Assembly: GCA_030141605.1 (NCBI GenBank)
Contig: JAQGDQ010000291.1
Span: 229,071-293,070 of the forward strand
From: Tubiluchus corallicola
Taxonomy: Eukaryota > Priapulida > Priapulimorpha > Priapulimorphida > Tubiluchidae
Direction of reading: 5' to 3'
Length of the DNA: 64,000 bases
The position numbers were made by a program, and so were the translations under genes. This document shows, one piece after another, positions 36,001 to 57,082 of this stretch (position 1 is the first letter of the stretch; each line of letters begins with the position of its first letter). The notes under the pieces are model-generated. The model was given only the letters and a program-made list of their open reading frames with translations. It did no database searches and was not told the DNA's origin.

Positions 36001-38421
36001 TCACTTGGCTTCTCTGTGAGTGTAGCAGTTTTTCACACTTGGTAGCAACATTAGAGGACAGGCAATAGGCTTAAACAGTGGTGTGGTTATAATAACGTTT
36101 TGACTCAGGTGCCATGATTTATTGGCTGATGGATTTACTTAACTTTTGTTTACTACTGTTGATTATGTATACCATTTTCGTGTATATGTGGACTGACTAT
36201 GAGACTATGATTTTGAGTAAAATTCAGATCACAATGTTAAACCATGTTTTCACCCAGTGATTTCCTCTGTTTAACACGAACATCGCAACTAGAAAAACAG
36301 TCTGATAAACCTGCCAATGTTGGTTGTTGGCTCTCCTCAAATACCCCAGCGACAACTTTAGCGTCACGACAGTGCCTAAGTGTGAAATGATTGCTACTTT
36401 AAAATGATTTGACTAATCACACGAGGAGCATGTCACACTTTTATTACCAAATTCTATTAACATATTTCGCGAATATTGAAATAAGCGTAACTTTCCAGGG
36501 GGCTTGGCCTCCAAGGTAAATATTCACTACATGTTGCTTAACTACCAAATCTGCTTTGAAACCAATGTTAGTGATGTTACAATAAAGTTTAACTAATGAG
36601 TTTACCTGAAAGCTTCATTCAAAGTAGCATAGTGAAAGTGATTTGGCGCCAAACCAATAATAACAGCATTTGGATTAGATGTGTCTACACCTAGAAAGAC
36701 AGAATGTAAAGTAGAAAATCAATGCAAGGAAACAGACGTGGTTTTATGCCTTTTTATAAAGTTCAGCAGACTGCAAGCTAATGGCATAATCCACTCAATA
36801 TTTATGTTTGTGACAAGACTGGAACCTGGAACAGCATCAAGGATAACCTTCTAAAGAGAGGGATGAGATGCTGAACTAGTCACATCCTCACCTTCCCTCA
36901 CTGTGACAAATGGCCAGAATCGGCATGTTGATAATGTCGTCAATCTATTCACCGATGTTTCTCATCATTGCTTAACGTCAGCCGCAAAGCACATGGTATA
37001 CCCCACTTGCATATTCAGCTTTGGCATTTTCAAGTTATTAGGTAACATACAGCAAGAACATGTTTCTTTTCATTTTTATGCAGAAAATTTCATTCCATGG
37101 GACCACGCAGATCAGCAAAGAACAGAATTAAAACATCTAGAAATTATGCACTACCCGATTAAACAAATAAATTAATTAAGGCAACATATAATTGATTACT
37201 ACAAAGTTAAAAAACACTTACATCTTTAGCAAAATTAACTGCATTATTAAAAATCTGATTTACTTTTCAATTATACCTTCAAAATCCTCCAAAGCTTCTT
37301 TTTCTAACAGTAAAAAGGGCCTTAGCTGCATCTCATCAGTCACCTTCCGAGCAGCAACGAGTGACGTAAAGATTTCATCTTTTGATATGCCAAACCCAAG
37401 CTTTTGCAGCCGGTTGTACAAAAAATTCTTTGACTCTTTCGTTGTATTAGTGACAAATTTGAGCGGTAAATGTCTTTCCCTTAAACTACAAACAACCAAA
37501 TCATAATTCAAAATGACTGCTTTTAAGTTCCTTGCATGAAGCAGATATCGCGCAGGCACAAAAAGTACTGCTTTAAAGAGCTGAAGAGCTATTTATAAAC
37601 TGTGCTTGCAAACCAAAACCGTACACAAATCAGCATAATTAAAACTGTAGGCTTATGAGTGCTTCAAAGTAGAATGCACCAAAAATTTGGTCAAATGTCA
37701 TTTTTTTGTTGTTTATAAAAACAAACACTAAATATATTGGACTTTTATATTATAGCGTCAAATTATTAAGAAAATGTCCAAAAAATACTAAAAATCTTTC
37801 TAACCCTGCACCCGCTTTTCTGGCTAGAATATAATGCTGCAATTGTAAAAAAACTCCTATTTTCAAACTGCGATTGTAGCTCGTGGAATCAGTCACTTTG
37901 CTTTGGGTTTTTTCTGCTGACAAGCCCAATCCTATCTCAGGAAGAACCATCTACCGGATCTAAACATAACTTCAATGTTTAGAAGGCTTCAACGAAAGTG
38001 TGAAAAGGCTTATTTAGATAAGTTAAACGTAACTTCTTAAGGATGGATTTAAATTAATTTGCATACAGGCCCACTGGGTAAGCACCCATTATAATAAGCG
38101 GTGTAATTAGGTTTCCTGTTCAGTAAAGTTTATAAAAGAAAAAGCAAAATTTAATTAGTTTGTAGGTGAAAAATCACAATGAAGATTTAAAACCATTAAG
38201 TAACAGAGGCTTTTTTCAGAGCTACACGCATGGTGTTAACCAAATCGTGACATTAACTTAAAACAACACTTCAAATGCAGAAAATTCCTAAAGATTAAAT
38301 ATATAAATGACCGTTGTAGGGCATTTACTGCACCGGGAATACTGTAGTCATCTATATGTATAGTCCCGCTCAAATCTATTAAAACTGCCCCGATTTTGTA
38401 TTTTCTGCATGACGCTGCCAT
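32963..38421 (-). CDS. HDHD2: HDHD2-like HAD-superfamily hydrolase, complete 6-exon gene
   Basis: Minus-strand exons in order: 38421-38312, 37485-37277, 36690-36606, 35228-35012, 34014-33951, 33066-32963, summing to 789 nt (262 aa plus stop) with all phases compatible. Human HDHD2 is 259 aa. HAD motifs: motif I DLSGT (D16-T20), motif [11 protein letters not shown] (T49), motif III Lys in GKPE (K182), motif IV MIGDDVRDD (D207/D208). The cap region carries GLAPNHFHY and [20 protein letters not shown], typical of the HDHD2/LHPP subgroup. The second motif I aspartate that serves as general acid/base in many HAD phosphatases is Ser here, as I recall for vertebrate HDHD2. A soluble, probably cytosolic protein of uncertain substrate. 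It is convergent with ATOS. Confidence 0.94.
33067..33950 (-). other. HDHD2 intron 5
   Basis: AT-rich intron. A plus-strand open frame at 33374-33595 is Lys/Ser-rich but has no recognisable product or splice context. Confidence 0.45.
33951..34014 (-). CDS. HDHD2: HDHD2 exon 5
   Basis: Acceptor TTTGTACAG, donor GAACAG/GTACAA, phase 0 to 1. Encodes [20 protein letters not shown], completing HAD motif IV. Confidence 0.94.
34085..34531 (-). repeat. 28-bp minisatellite, about 16 copies, in HDHD2 intron 4
   Basis: Plus-strand unit TTTATAGTATGTTAAGAAAC plus AGTTCAAC. Two subtypes form runs: GTATGTTAAG on the left and GTGTGTTACG in the middle, consistent with local homogenisation. Unrelated in sequence to the 28-bp array of ATOS intron 5. 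Confidence 0.95.
34532..35011 (-). other. HDHD2 intron 4, remainder
   Basis: AT-rich intron sequence with no feature recognised. Confidence 0.45.
35012..35228 (-). CDS. HDHD2: HDHD2 exon 4
   Basis: Acceptor GTATTTCAG, donor GGTGAT/GTAAGT, phase 2 to 0. Encodes the end of the cap and motif [42 protein letters not shown], ending at the motif IV GD. Confidence 0.96.
35392..36520 (+). mobile_element. TTAA-type MITE, copy C, enlarged by insertion
   Basis: Left end TTAAAGGAAAGGATAAGTC at 35392, internal blocks TTCACTTGAAAATTATGACG and TTGGTGGAAA, then about 500 bases of unrelated DNA (about 35880-36390). The family's 3' part resumes with ATCACACGAGGAGC, ATATTGAAATAAGC and GGGGGCTTGGCC. The right terminus is decayed. 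It lies in HDHD2 intron 3. Confidence 0.65.
35691..35850 (+). repeat. 40-bp tandem repeat, 4 copies, inside MITE copy C
   Basis: Exactly four 40-base units GACGGATGACGTCATTGGTG plus GAAAAATAGACGTTCAAAAT. Units 2-4 each hold a perfect TGACGTCA (35737, 35777, 35817); unit 1 has TGACATCA. Confidence 0.95.
36606..36690 (-). CDS. HDHD2: HDHD2 exon 3
   Basis: Acceptor CTTTCTAG, donor TTTCAG/GTAAAC, phase 1 to 2. Encodes [20 protein letters not shown], a signature HDHD2 segment. Confidence 0.95.
36691..37276 (-). other. HDHD2 intron 2
   Basis: Non-coding. The plus-strand open frame at 36903-37175 has no supporting signal. Confidence 0.45.
37277..37485 (-). CDS. HDHD2: HDHD2 exon 2
   Basis: Acceptor GTTTGTAG, donor TTGAAG/GTATAA, phase 2 to 1. 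Encodes [13 protein letters not shown] (motif II) and [17 protein letters not shown]. Confidence 0.95.
37486..38311 (-). other. HDHD2 intron 1
   Basis: AT-rich intron, nothing recognised. Confidence 0.45.
38312..38421 (-). CDS. HDHD2: HDHD2 exon 1, start codon and HAD motif I
   Basis: ATG at 38421-38419. Encodes [20 protein letters not shown] then [16 protein letters not shown]. The donor CAACG/GTCATT is a weak GT site, but it is the only one that restores phase 2 with exon 2 and reproduces the conserved ALxRLR junction. Confidence 0.9.
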
Positions 38422-38653
38422 ACTTGTAAAAATTTTGAATCTGTAATTAAACGTTCACTCTGTAAGTTGACGCATCTAAAATGAGTACGGAATTACGATA
38501 AGCACAGCGACTGCTCTATTCCGTTGACTCTTGTTCTCGTGTCCGGCACAGACAATCAACTTTTGACTAAAAGACAGTGAGTTAGATGCCTGGAAATAAT
38601 TCAGAAAGTATACTGGATCCAAAATCTTACAATTCAAATTTGAAATCCAAAAA

Positions 38654-38731
38654 TTATGAAAAATCCTGTTCGATATGAATTCGAGTCTGTTCTTCGAATT
38701 TTGCAACTTGTTTGAACACTTCTGCTGACAT
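38654..38731 (-). other. Small open frame upstream of HDHD2, possible uORF or terminal exon
   Basis: On the minus strand an ATG at 38731 opens 25 codons (starting MSAEVFKQVAKFEEQTR) to a TAA at 38654, preceded by an acceptor-like CTATTGTAG at about 38752-38744. Composition looks coding-like (charged, amphipathic), but the peptide is short and unrecognised. An overlapping 107-codon frame at 38476-38799 looks less like protein. Confidence 0.2.
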
Positions 38732-38799
38732 TTTTGATGTTCGATAACTACAATAGCAGACGTTGAATGCGTCGTGTCATCTTTGCTATTATTTGCCAC

Positions 38800-39290
38800 A
38801 ATATCATCAATTCCTTGAATAGTCTACAATGCATAATATCTACACTACATATTAACAACAATATGCTAGAATTCATACAATGAATACTAGTGCATTATTT
38901 TATTATTAACTTACTTCCAACTAAAATTGACTGAACACCTGAATTGTCTCCTGACTTCACACAAATCTACAGACAGACAACCCAAACCATAACTGGAATT
39001 GCCCAAGTTTTATAACTTAAGGCCTATATCCATAATTTTAAAATACGAGAATTAAACTAATGCTTAATTCGAATGACTAACTAATGTAAGTCTCGTGTGA
39101 GTAAATTTTGAAATTCTTGTATCTATCACCTTCAATTAAATTTTCAAGACGTCCTTTATAATGTATTAGTGTTATTTTAGGTTCTGATAATCATGCACAA
39201 TGATTTACAGCAATGACTATTTTATTTATTGGTGTATGTCTGGTAATGTTGACTTCTCTATAACTTTGCCATAGCTTATCCAAAGCACCA
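38800..39290. other. Upstream region of HDHD2
   Basis: AT-rich, probably includes the HDHD2 promoter. No core element stands out. Confidence 0.35.
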
Positions 39291-40480
39291 GCAAAGGTAG
39301 GAAAGTTGGGCGAGGAACTGGCCATTGCCTTTTTCAACTACAGGAGCCAGATCAACCCCTTGTAAAAAGTTATCTGGCTACACGCCATCTCACCTAATTA
39401 TCGGTGTCAGGCCAGCTACCTCTCATCGGTCCGCTAAGTTGCCCTGACAATTTTAGGATCTCTAGTTCACCACCCAAGCAAGATAATTATACCATCAGGT
39501 AATGTTGAAGCCGCCAACCACTTTAGAGTCTTCACTGACAGTCTTGGGATGCAATGGTAGCAGTTCAATCCCGGCAGTAATGGAGACCTTATGAGCCTTC
39601 CATGTTTGTTGGTATCCCAGAATCTCTGGCACTTCTCTCGACTTCATTCAATGTTGCTGCCAAGCCTTTCTTCTGAACCACTAACAAGAGTACACGGAAC
39701 TGATCCATGTGATCAAACTTCTTTGGCCAAATGGATTACAAGTGATGCTGGAATCTGGCGTTAGAATTTTACATGAATGACACCAGGGCAGCTTTTGGGA
39801 ACTTTAAACCTTTCTGTTAGTTTGCCACTCCACTCAGTTTTCCCCATCCTCTCCCATGCCAGGCTTGTCAGCTCTTTGCCAATGCTCAAGAGGTTTCCCT
39901 CAGATGCAAGCACTACTTTGTGGCACTTAACAAACAACTTCCTCTATTCCCTGATAGCCTTATGCAGTTTGACATCTGCACAGAGTCTCTTTCTCCAGAT
40001 GAATTAGCTTGCCATTTACACACTCCCTCGGTTCAGGCTCACGGCATGGATGGCATAACCTCTGAAAAGCTGAAGGACGATTCCAAAACTGCCTCACTCT
40101 GGCTTTCTCACTTCTATAAATTATTTTTACTCCAACGGCTGGGAGAATATTTCAGGGAAAACCCTTCTAGTCATTTGGAAAATGGCTGTCCTCTGTATTC
40201 CTCTTCTGCAACTAGTGATCACCGTGTGAAGTCCTCTCTTCGACCACATAGTAACTATCTCGGTCAAAAAAGTCCCTTTTGCTGCCCTTCCTGTGGCGGG
40301 GAACGAAGTGGTCTCGTCTCATGAACGCCGACGTCTCACTAGGGTCAAGCAGCTGCATGGTATCGGTAGCTCGGTGGGATCCCTTAGCCGATCTGATTGA
40401 CTTCATTAATGTCAGATCTCCTTCCGTGGCTGGTCGAAGCTGATTGTGGGCGGTTACTTAACAGCAGATAAAAGAGAGTA
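39291..40480 (+). pseudogene. Decayed LINE-like reverse transcriptase fragment and flanks
   Basis: The plus-strand frame 39920-40108 reads SPDELACHLHTPSVQAHGMD then GITSEKLKDDSKTASLWLSH. This resembles the N-terminal finger region of non-LTR reverse transcriptases, where a small-residue/GMDGI motif precedes a helix. No catalytic YADD or endonuclease is preserved, and frames are broken. Composition is more GC-rich than the neighbours across 39.3-40.5 kb, so the whole patch is probably transposon-derived. The element type is uncertain. Confidence 0.45.
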
Positions 40481-42268
40481 AAAACAAACAGTAATACCCC
40501 GATCTGAGGTTAATCTTCTAAAGTTTGGAATTGTTGGATACTTAGCTTCAAAATAGCTTCAAAACTTGAGTCGTAAGAAAATCCGAAATACCATTAAAAT
40601 TTTCTATGTTAAGCTAACATATTATAGGCGCATAGCTTATAAATTTTTCAACTAGGCCTACCTGTGGTGTATTTACCTACTCATTAAAATTCACCAAACT
40701 AGTCCTCCCTTCAAAATTGTAATTACTCCCCCTAACTAAATTATAGTGATTTATTTCTTTGCTCAGTCTTAGCTGTATCTAAAATATTGGTATTTTTAAC
40801 GTATACAGAGGCTATAGTATAGAATGCTCGCACTTGCGATACAAATATTTTAGCCTTTCAGAAATCTAAAAGAGATATTTTGCTTTTAACAAACCGGCTA
40901 GACTACTATCGATCATAGTCACGGCGATGAAGACATTAATATTAAAGGATTGTTGACAGGGTGACTTTTACCATTCTTGTCGTGTTACTGAGCCTCGACA
41001 CAAATAGTTTTACATTTGTTTTGTTAAAAAATTGTCGTGTTGCGATTCTTGGACAAAACAAAAAGAAAACATTTTAAAAAGTTGAATATTAAATGGTTAT
41101 CAATGACGAATTTAGCCATAAGCGTTACAGTTTGTTGACAGCCACTTTTGACACGAAATAAAAAATAAACTAAAAATATCCGCAAGTTAAATTTGTAACG
41201 TCTCAGACGGTGCCTTGATCTTCAATAAAGCATAACATCAGGTGATCGCAGAGCGCTGCCCTGGATTAACGATTAAGCAAACTAAGCACGTGTTTAGGGG
41301 AAACAGGGTCCCACGTAATTTTTTCAAATCGAGTAATAACCCAAAATTAAAACGTGTTTCATAATATGTTTCAAGTACGATAATGCTTATGAAAATGTGT
41401 TGATACTGAAACTAGGATAATATTACTTTCGATTTTATTGGCATTTGCTCTAAATAAATCTTACTGCAAGTTTTTCTTTTAAATTTCGAAAGATAAAATC
41501 TCATTTTACAGTTTAGTATGTTTTTATTCTGAATTACACGTATATGGGGGGGGCATAATCTTTTCAGCTCTTAGGGCCTCCTGAGGTACTAATTTAGCCT
41601 TGGGAGAGTGCAAAGCAACTCAGTGTCATGATGACTTCCAAGGCAAAATTTAACGCTAAAGAAATTTCCAATCTATAGCGATGTATAGCGATCTCTCCAT
41701 TGAATTTAGTAAACCTATTTAATCGCGTTGCAGATAGAAGCTTCATAGACAATTTTCAGTCTTGTTTGACGTTCAATACAGGCTGTATAGCTTAGCGTGT
41801 GTTTAGTACAAAAACGTCAGAAAAACTGCTGCAAGAACTAGAACTTTTTGACGCTTTTAATTCACTATTTCTGCTAAAAATGCCCAAAGCAGCCGCCTAG
41901 CAGCGCCCATGAATGTGCAATTTCCGAATGATATAATTTCACACGAATTCGCTAATTAATTTAACCCTTATAGCAAGGTCCACTCATTTTAACGATCTTG
42001 TAGAACGGTTAATACAGCTATTGATAAATCACACAAGAGAGAGAGCCACGATCGTCGGTAAAAGAAAGTACTGAGTTCTAGAAACGCCACAGACTGAATT
42101 TTGTACAAGAAACCACCATCAAGAAGTAAATTGCAATCTACAATCAAAAATAACAAGATACTACTATGATGCCGAGACTATCTTTGTCTCAAGGAAAGAG
42201 TTATTATTTGTGACTCTCAATAAAGTAATACCAGAGTAGGAAGAGTTTTAATTTGTGACTTTTAAGAA
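40481..42268. other. Intergenic DNA
   Basis: No gene seen. A degenerate direct repeat of about 45-50 bases (GAAAGAGTTATTATTTGTGAC type) begins near 42195 and runs into the open frame at 42269. Confidence 0.4.
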
Positions 42269-42503
42269 ATGGACACACGGGTAGAAAGAGTTATTTTCAT
42301 TGTCCGACTGAGCAAAGATGTGAACCAGAAAATCGCCAGAATGGGTAACGCGTTAGGATTCGTTGCTGCTGTTGCTGGGCAAAAGTTTCACAGGGAAAAT
42401 TATTGGTTCGTAAAATGCTGGAGGCCATTTAAACCGTATATAATAAATGTGATCCCTGGATTTGCTCCTTGTAGGGCGTGCGAGCAGGAGCTGCTGAACG
42501 AAG
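42269..42503 (+). CDS. Candidate coding exon of unknown gene, or alternative first exon of the tectonin gene
   Basis: Open frame from ATG 42269 ending at a strong donor (GAACGAAG/GTAAGT) in phase 1 after 78 codons. It includes VERVIFIVRLSKDVNQKIAR, PGFAPCRACEQELLNE and no signal peptide. The next phase-1 acceptor that gives a sensible protein is tectonin exon 2 at 45344, which would give a leaderless isoform. Against this, the ATG lies inside a degenerate direct repeat and the peptide is unrecognised. Confidence 0.3.
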
Positions 42504-42587
42504 GTAAGTTTTTAATGGTTCTTCTGATTTTGATCATTTGCGATGTGATTTTTACAAGTTATTTGCTGGTTAAAAAGTTTACAAGTT

Positions 42588-44400
42588 CCAGTCTAGTCTA
42601 TTCTACTCTACTCTGCCCTACTCTAATCTAATCTAATCTAGTTCAGCCTAGTTTAATCTAATCTAATCTACTCTCTACTTTACTCTACTCTACTCTGCTC
42701 TGCTCTGCTCTGCTCTGCTCTGCTCTGCTCTGCTCTGCTCTGCTCTGCTCTGCTCTGCTCTACTCTACTCTACTCTACTCTACTCTACTCTACTCTACTC
42801 TACTCTACTCTACTCTACTCTACTCTACTCTACTCTACTCTACTCTACACTACTCTACTCTAGTCTAGTCTAGTCTAGTCTAGTCTAGTCTAGTCTAGTC
42901 TAATCTAATCTATTCTTATCTAGTCTAGTCTAGTCTAGTCTAGTCCAGTTGAGTCCAGTCTAATCTATTCTACTCTGCTCTGCTCTGCTCTACTCTACTC
43001 TACTCTACTCCACTCCACTCCACTCCACTCCACTCCACTCCACTCCACTCTACTCTACTCTACTCTACTCTACTCTACTCTACTCCACTCCACTCCACTC
43101 CACTCCACTCCACTCTACTCTACTCTACTCTACTCTAGTCTGGTCTAATCTATTCTTATCTAGTCTAGTCTAGTCTAGTCCAGTTGAGTCCAGTCTAATC
43201 TACTCTACTCTACTCTACTCTACTCTACTCTACTCTACTCTACTCTACTCTACTCTACTCTACTCTACTCTACTCTACTCTACTCTACTCTACTCTACTC
43301 CACTCCACTCCACTCCACTCCACTCCACTCTACTCTACTCTACTCTACTCTACTCTACTCTACTCTACTCTACTCTACTCTACTCTACTCTACACTACTC
43401 TACTCTACTCTAGTCTAGTCTAATCTAATCTATTCTTATCTAGTCTAGTCTAGTCTAGTCTAGTCCAGTTGAGTCCAGTCTAATCTATTCTACTCTGCTC
43501 TGCTCTGCTCTACTCTACTCTACTCCACTCCACTCCACTCCACTCCACTCCACTCCACTCCACTCCACTCTACTCTACTCTACTCTACTCTACTCTACTC
43601 CACTCCACTCCACTCCACTCCACTCCACTCTACTCTACTCTACTCTACTCTAGTCTGGTCTAATCTATTCTTATCTAGTCTAGTCTAGTCTAGTCCAGTT
43701 GAGTCCAGTCTAATCTACTCTACTCTACTCTACTCTACTCTACTCTACTCTACTCTACTCTACTCTACTCTACTCTACTCTACTCTACTCTACTCTACTC
43801 TACTCTACTCTACTCTACTCTACTCTACTCTACTCTACTCTACACTACTCTACTCTAGTCTAGTCTAGTCTAATCTATTCTTATCTAGTCTAGTCTAGTC
43901 TAGTCTAGTCCAGTTGAGTCCAGTCTAATCTAGTCTACTCTGCTCTGCTCTGCTCTACTCTACTCTACTCTACTCCACTCCACTCCACTCCACCCCACTC
44001 CACTCCACTCTACTCTACTCTACTCTACTCTACTCTAGTCTGGTCTAATCTATTCTTATCTAGTCTAGTCTAGTCTAGTCCAGTTGAGTCCAGTCTAATC
44101 TACTCTACTCTACTCTACTCTACTCTACTCTACTCTACTTTACTCTACTCTACTCTACTCTACTCTACTCTACTCTACTCTACTCTACTCTACTCTACTC
44201 TACTCTACTCTACTCCACTCTACTCCACTCCACTCCACTCCACTCCACTCCACTCCACTCCACTCCACTCCACTCCACTCCACTCCACTCCACTCCACTC
44301 TACTCCACTCTACTCTACTCTACTCCACTCCACTCCACTCCACTCCACTCCACTCCACTCCACTCCACTCCACTCCACTCCACTCTACTCTACTCTAATC
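42588..44400 (+). repeat. 1.8-kb pentanucleotide satellite (CTCTA/CTCCA/CTCTG/TCTAG)
   Basis: Continuous five-base repeats in homogeneous blocks of CTCTA, CTCCA, CTCTG and TCTAG. Two marker strings recur: TCCAGTTGAGTCCAGTCTAA and TAATCTATTCTTATCTAGTC. They alternate between a type followed by CTCTG runs (about 42945, 43465, 43910) and a type preceded by CTGGTC (about 43140, 43655, 44040), revealing segmental amplification with a period near 400-520 bases. Confidence 0.97.
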
Positions 44401-44957
44401 GTGTTCAAAACGAATCTATCTGTGACTTATAAACTTGCCTTCTAAAAGTAAGCTGTTGAAGCACACATGTATGCTTTAGTTTTTTTCATGACGAAATATT
44501 TTTGCGAATTTTGTTATTTGCCTCATTTTTCAAATTTATTCCTGTTTGATGAGGAGCCTAAATGATTTTAGAATGTCAGAAAAATTCGTGGTCTTACAAG
44601 CTGGTTATTTCTGGAAGGTATCCCGGAAGAGTGCAAAATGTTGACTTACGAAGTATGAAGAGTAGTGTTAGTCTGTAGCGTCTAGCTTATAATTATACTA
44701 CAACATTTATGAATACCAGGCCCAAAAATGTACTATATTTATAATAGGCACTAAAATTAAAATTTTGATTGATTCATTTATTTACAGACAATTTTAAATC
44801 TTTTGTTCTAGTACAAACTGCAAGGTCCAATGTGAAATCAATGAATATGCAAAATATGGTCTTCAATTTTATGATTTTTAGGACTGCGACAACAACCGGC
44901 ATACTCAAGCCGCTGCAGCCAATCAACAGGTCCCACGTGTCGAAGTAAACATTCGAA
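44401..44957 (+). other. Presumed promoter and 5' UTR of the tectonin gene
   Basis: AT-rich DNA before the signal-peptide exon. No obvious TATA box or initiator at a decisive position. Confidence 0.3.
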
Positions 44958-54987
<10,030 letters not shown>

Positions 54988-55620
54988 ACCAACCGATTCG
55001 TGTTCGTCCATAATAATAACGACGCATGGTCGACTGTGGCTGCGTCTTACTACTACACATAAACGCCATAGATGCTACATATCGGTTAGAATAACAAACT
55101 GGAATACCATTAGAAAAAGGATAATTATAGTAATGTAGATTTAGCAAGACTTATTTTTGAAGTATAAAGGACACGATTTAAGCACTCGTACAGCAAGAAG
55201 GTTATGAAACTCGAAGAACTGTAAATCTAATCTGTAAATGTTCCAGAATTGATTTAAATTTTGTGCAAGGCTTCTAAGAAATTTGACAGGGAAATTATAA
55301 CTGAGTTTTATTATAGGTCTTTGGCATTTGACTGTGATAGATACATCTTTACCGACAAATTTCTTTCATTGACTACGTCAGTATAAAACACGTCTACTCT
55401 CGATTCATTTGCGAGTTTTTTTTAGCAATTTGTGTTGTTATCATTTTGTACTGGTAGTTATAGTAGGCGCAATACGGAGATAATAGGTAAACGACTAAGT
55501 TTGTTCTTATGATATGTTATAAACTACATAGTAAATGTGTTGTAAAGGAGATTCAGCCATAAAAATTATGTACGTAATTATGTATTGTGAACGCAATACC
55601 GGTGAAATGTGTTCTAATTT

Positions 55621-55626
55621 AATAAA
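55621..55626 (+). terminator. Candidate polyadenylation signal for the tectonin gene
   Basis: AATAAA followed within a few bases by GCTTTTTGTGTTC, a good U/GU-rich downstream element, about 630 bases after the stop. Confidence 0.55.
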
Positions 55627-56482
55627 GGCTTTTTGTGTTCAAGACTTAAAACTAAACATTTGTTTCAGCAGTTTATTTGCGTGGATTTTAATTACTTTTT
55701 ATGTACATTGCAGGCCAGAACGTTACATTATGACATGATATTACATTACAATTCGTTACGTTATATTAGAAAACTTATATGTCATGAGATAAACTTGAAT
55801 TTTGCGAATATAACTGCTCACTGAATTACACGTCTTATATTGGAACGTTTCTGTGGTTGTGTTCATTACTATTTAATATTAACTAAGTCTATCTGCTTTG
55901 CAAAATGTTCTATATACATATGTAAAGTAATGGATAGATTTTTAAGCAGAACCCGTTCATTCGAGTATATATATTAGAAATGTACTACTGCACTAAATAG
56001 CTAGAAAAAGTATCATTTTTTTAATCTCGGCGTTTTATTACAGAAACACGTATGTTGGACAAGTTAGTTCAGCACTTGTAGCAGCTATTATTGATTTATT
56101 GATCCTAAGAATTATTGATTTTTAAATGACAGCTATTTATTACAACAATGTAAAAACTGCACAGCAAAATCAATATAATATAAAAATTGAAAACTTAGAC
56201 AATTATACAAACTAGTCGCAGGTCTCAGAGCAGCGAATACTCGTCGTAAAATACAACACACAATTATTACAATCATCATATTGCAATGAAATTATTAATT
56301 TTTACAACACAGTGTTAATTGCATGTATTACCTGCAGCAAAGGTGAAAAGCTTCCTGATTCTGAAACTGAAGTGCATTCCAAGTAAGGAAAGTATAGACA
56401 AAAACAGCAAGCAAACAATACGTCAAAAAATTACAGTACATCAATAATAATAAATAACTTCCGACTATTTCTCTTTTGCCTC
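55627..56482. other. Intergenic DNA between convergent tectonin and Pro/Thr-rich genes
   Basis: AT-rich. A minus-strand AATAAA near 56032 could serve the Pro/Thr-rich gene. Nothing else recognised. Confidence 0.4.
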
Positions 56483-57006
56483 TTAAAGGAAAGGCCAAGT
56501 CCTATGGGAAGTTTCGCTCATCTCCATGTTCACGAAAAATGCAAGAAAGGTTCAGTAATAAAAGTGCAATAAGTGTCTGGTGCAAAAAGTTTTAAAATCG
56601 CGATTATTTCACGCTTGAACGCTCTTATTTTAAACGTCAAAGTTTCCACCAATGATGTCATTTGTCGACTGAAAAGCAAATAAGAAGCTTTTGCAAAAAA
56701 TTAGACAGCTAATTTTGTGATATTTTTGTATGAACACTAGGTAAAGTGCAGAAATATGAATTAGCTCATGAAGCGTGGGTGCTTACGGAAAGCTACGATG
56801 TGCTAACGAAAAGTCACGAAGTCCACCAGTTACGTCATGATTTTCAAGTGAATGGCGGTTGCGCCTGACAACTTCTATACAGCGGCAGTATAAATGAACT
56901 TTAAGCTTTTGACAGTTTTTGCAAATTTCTTTCTTTACGTTTTCTAAATTTAAGAGATAGTAGTAAAATAAACACAACATGCGAAATGACGTGTCCTTTC
57001 CTTTAA
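56483..57006 (-). mobile_element. TTAA-flanked MITE, copy D (best-preserved ends)
   Basis: Both ends are intact: TTAAAGGAAAGGCCAAGTC at 56483 and, inverted, TTAAAGGAAAGGACACGTC at 57006; 17 of 19 terminal bases match. TTAA at each end may be the target duplication. Size about 524 bases, no transposase. It sits 77 bases past the stop of the Pro/Thr-rich gene. It is far more like copy E at 63580 than like A-C, because D and E were duplicated together with the gene end. Confidence 0.8.
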
Positions 57007-57082
57007 TTTCACTCATTTCTACGAGTACTGGTTAATTTACCCAGCTGTTTTACTTAAGCTATCATCTAGGAATACATGTCGT

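Noticed and set aside
37192-37506. Plus-strand 104-codon open frame
   Set aside because: Antisense shadow of HDHD2 exon 2.
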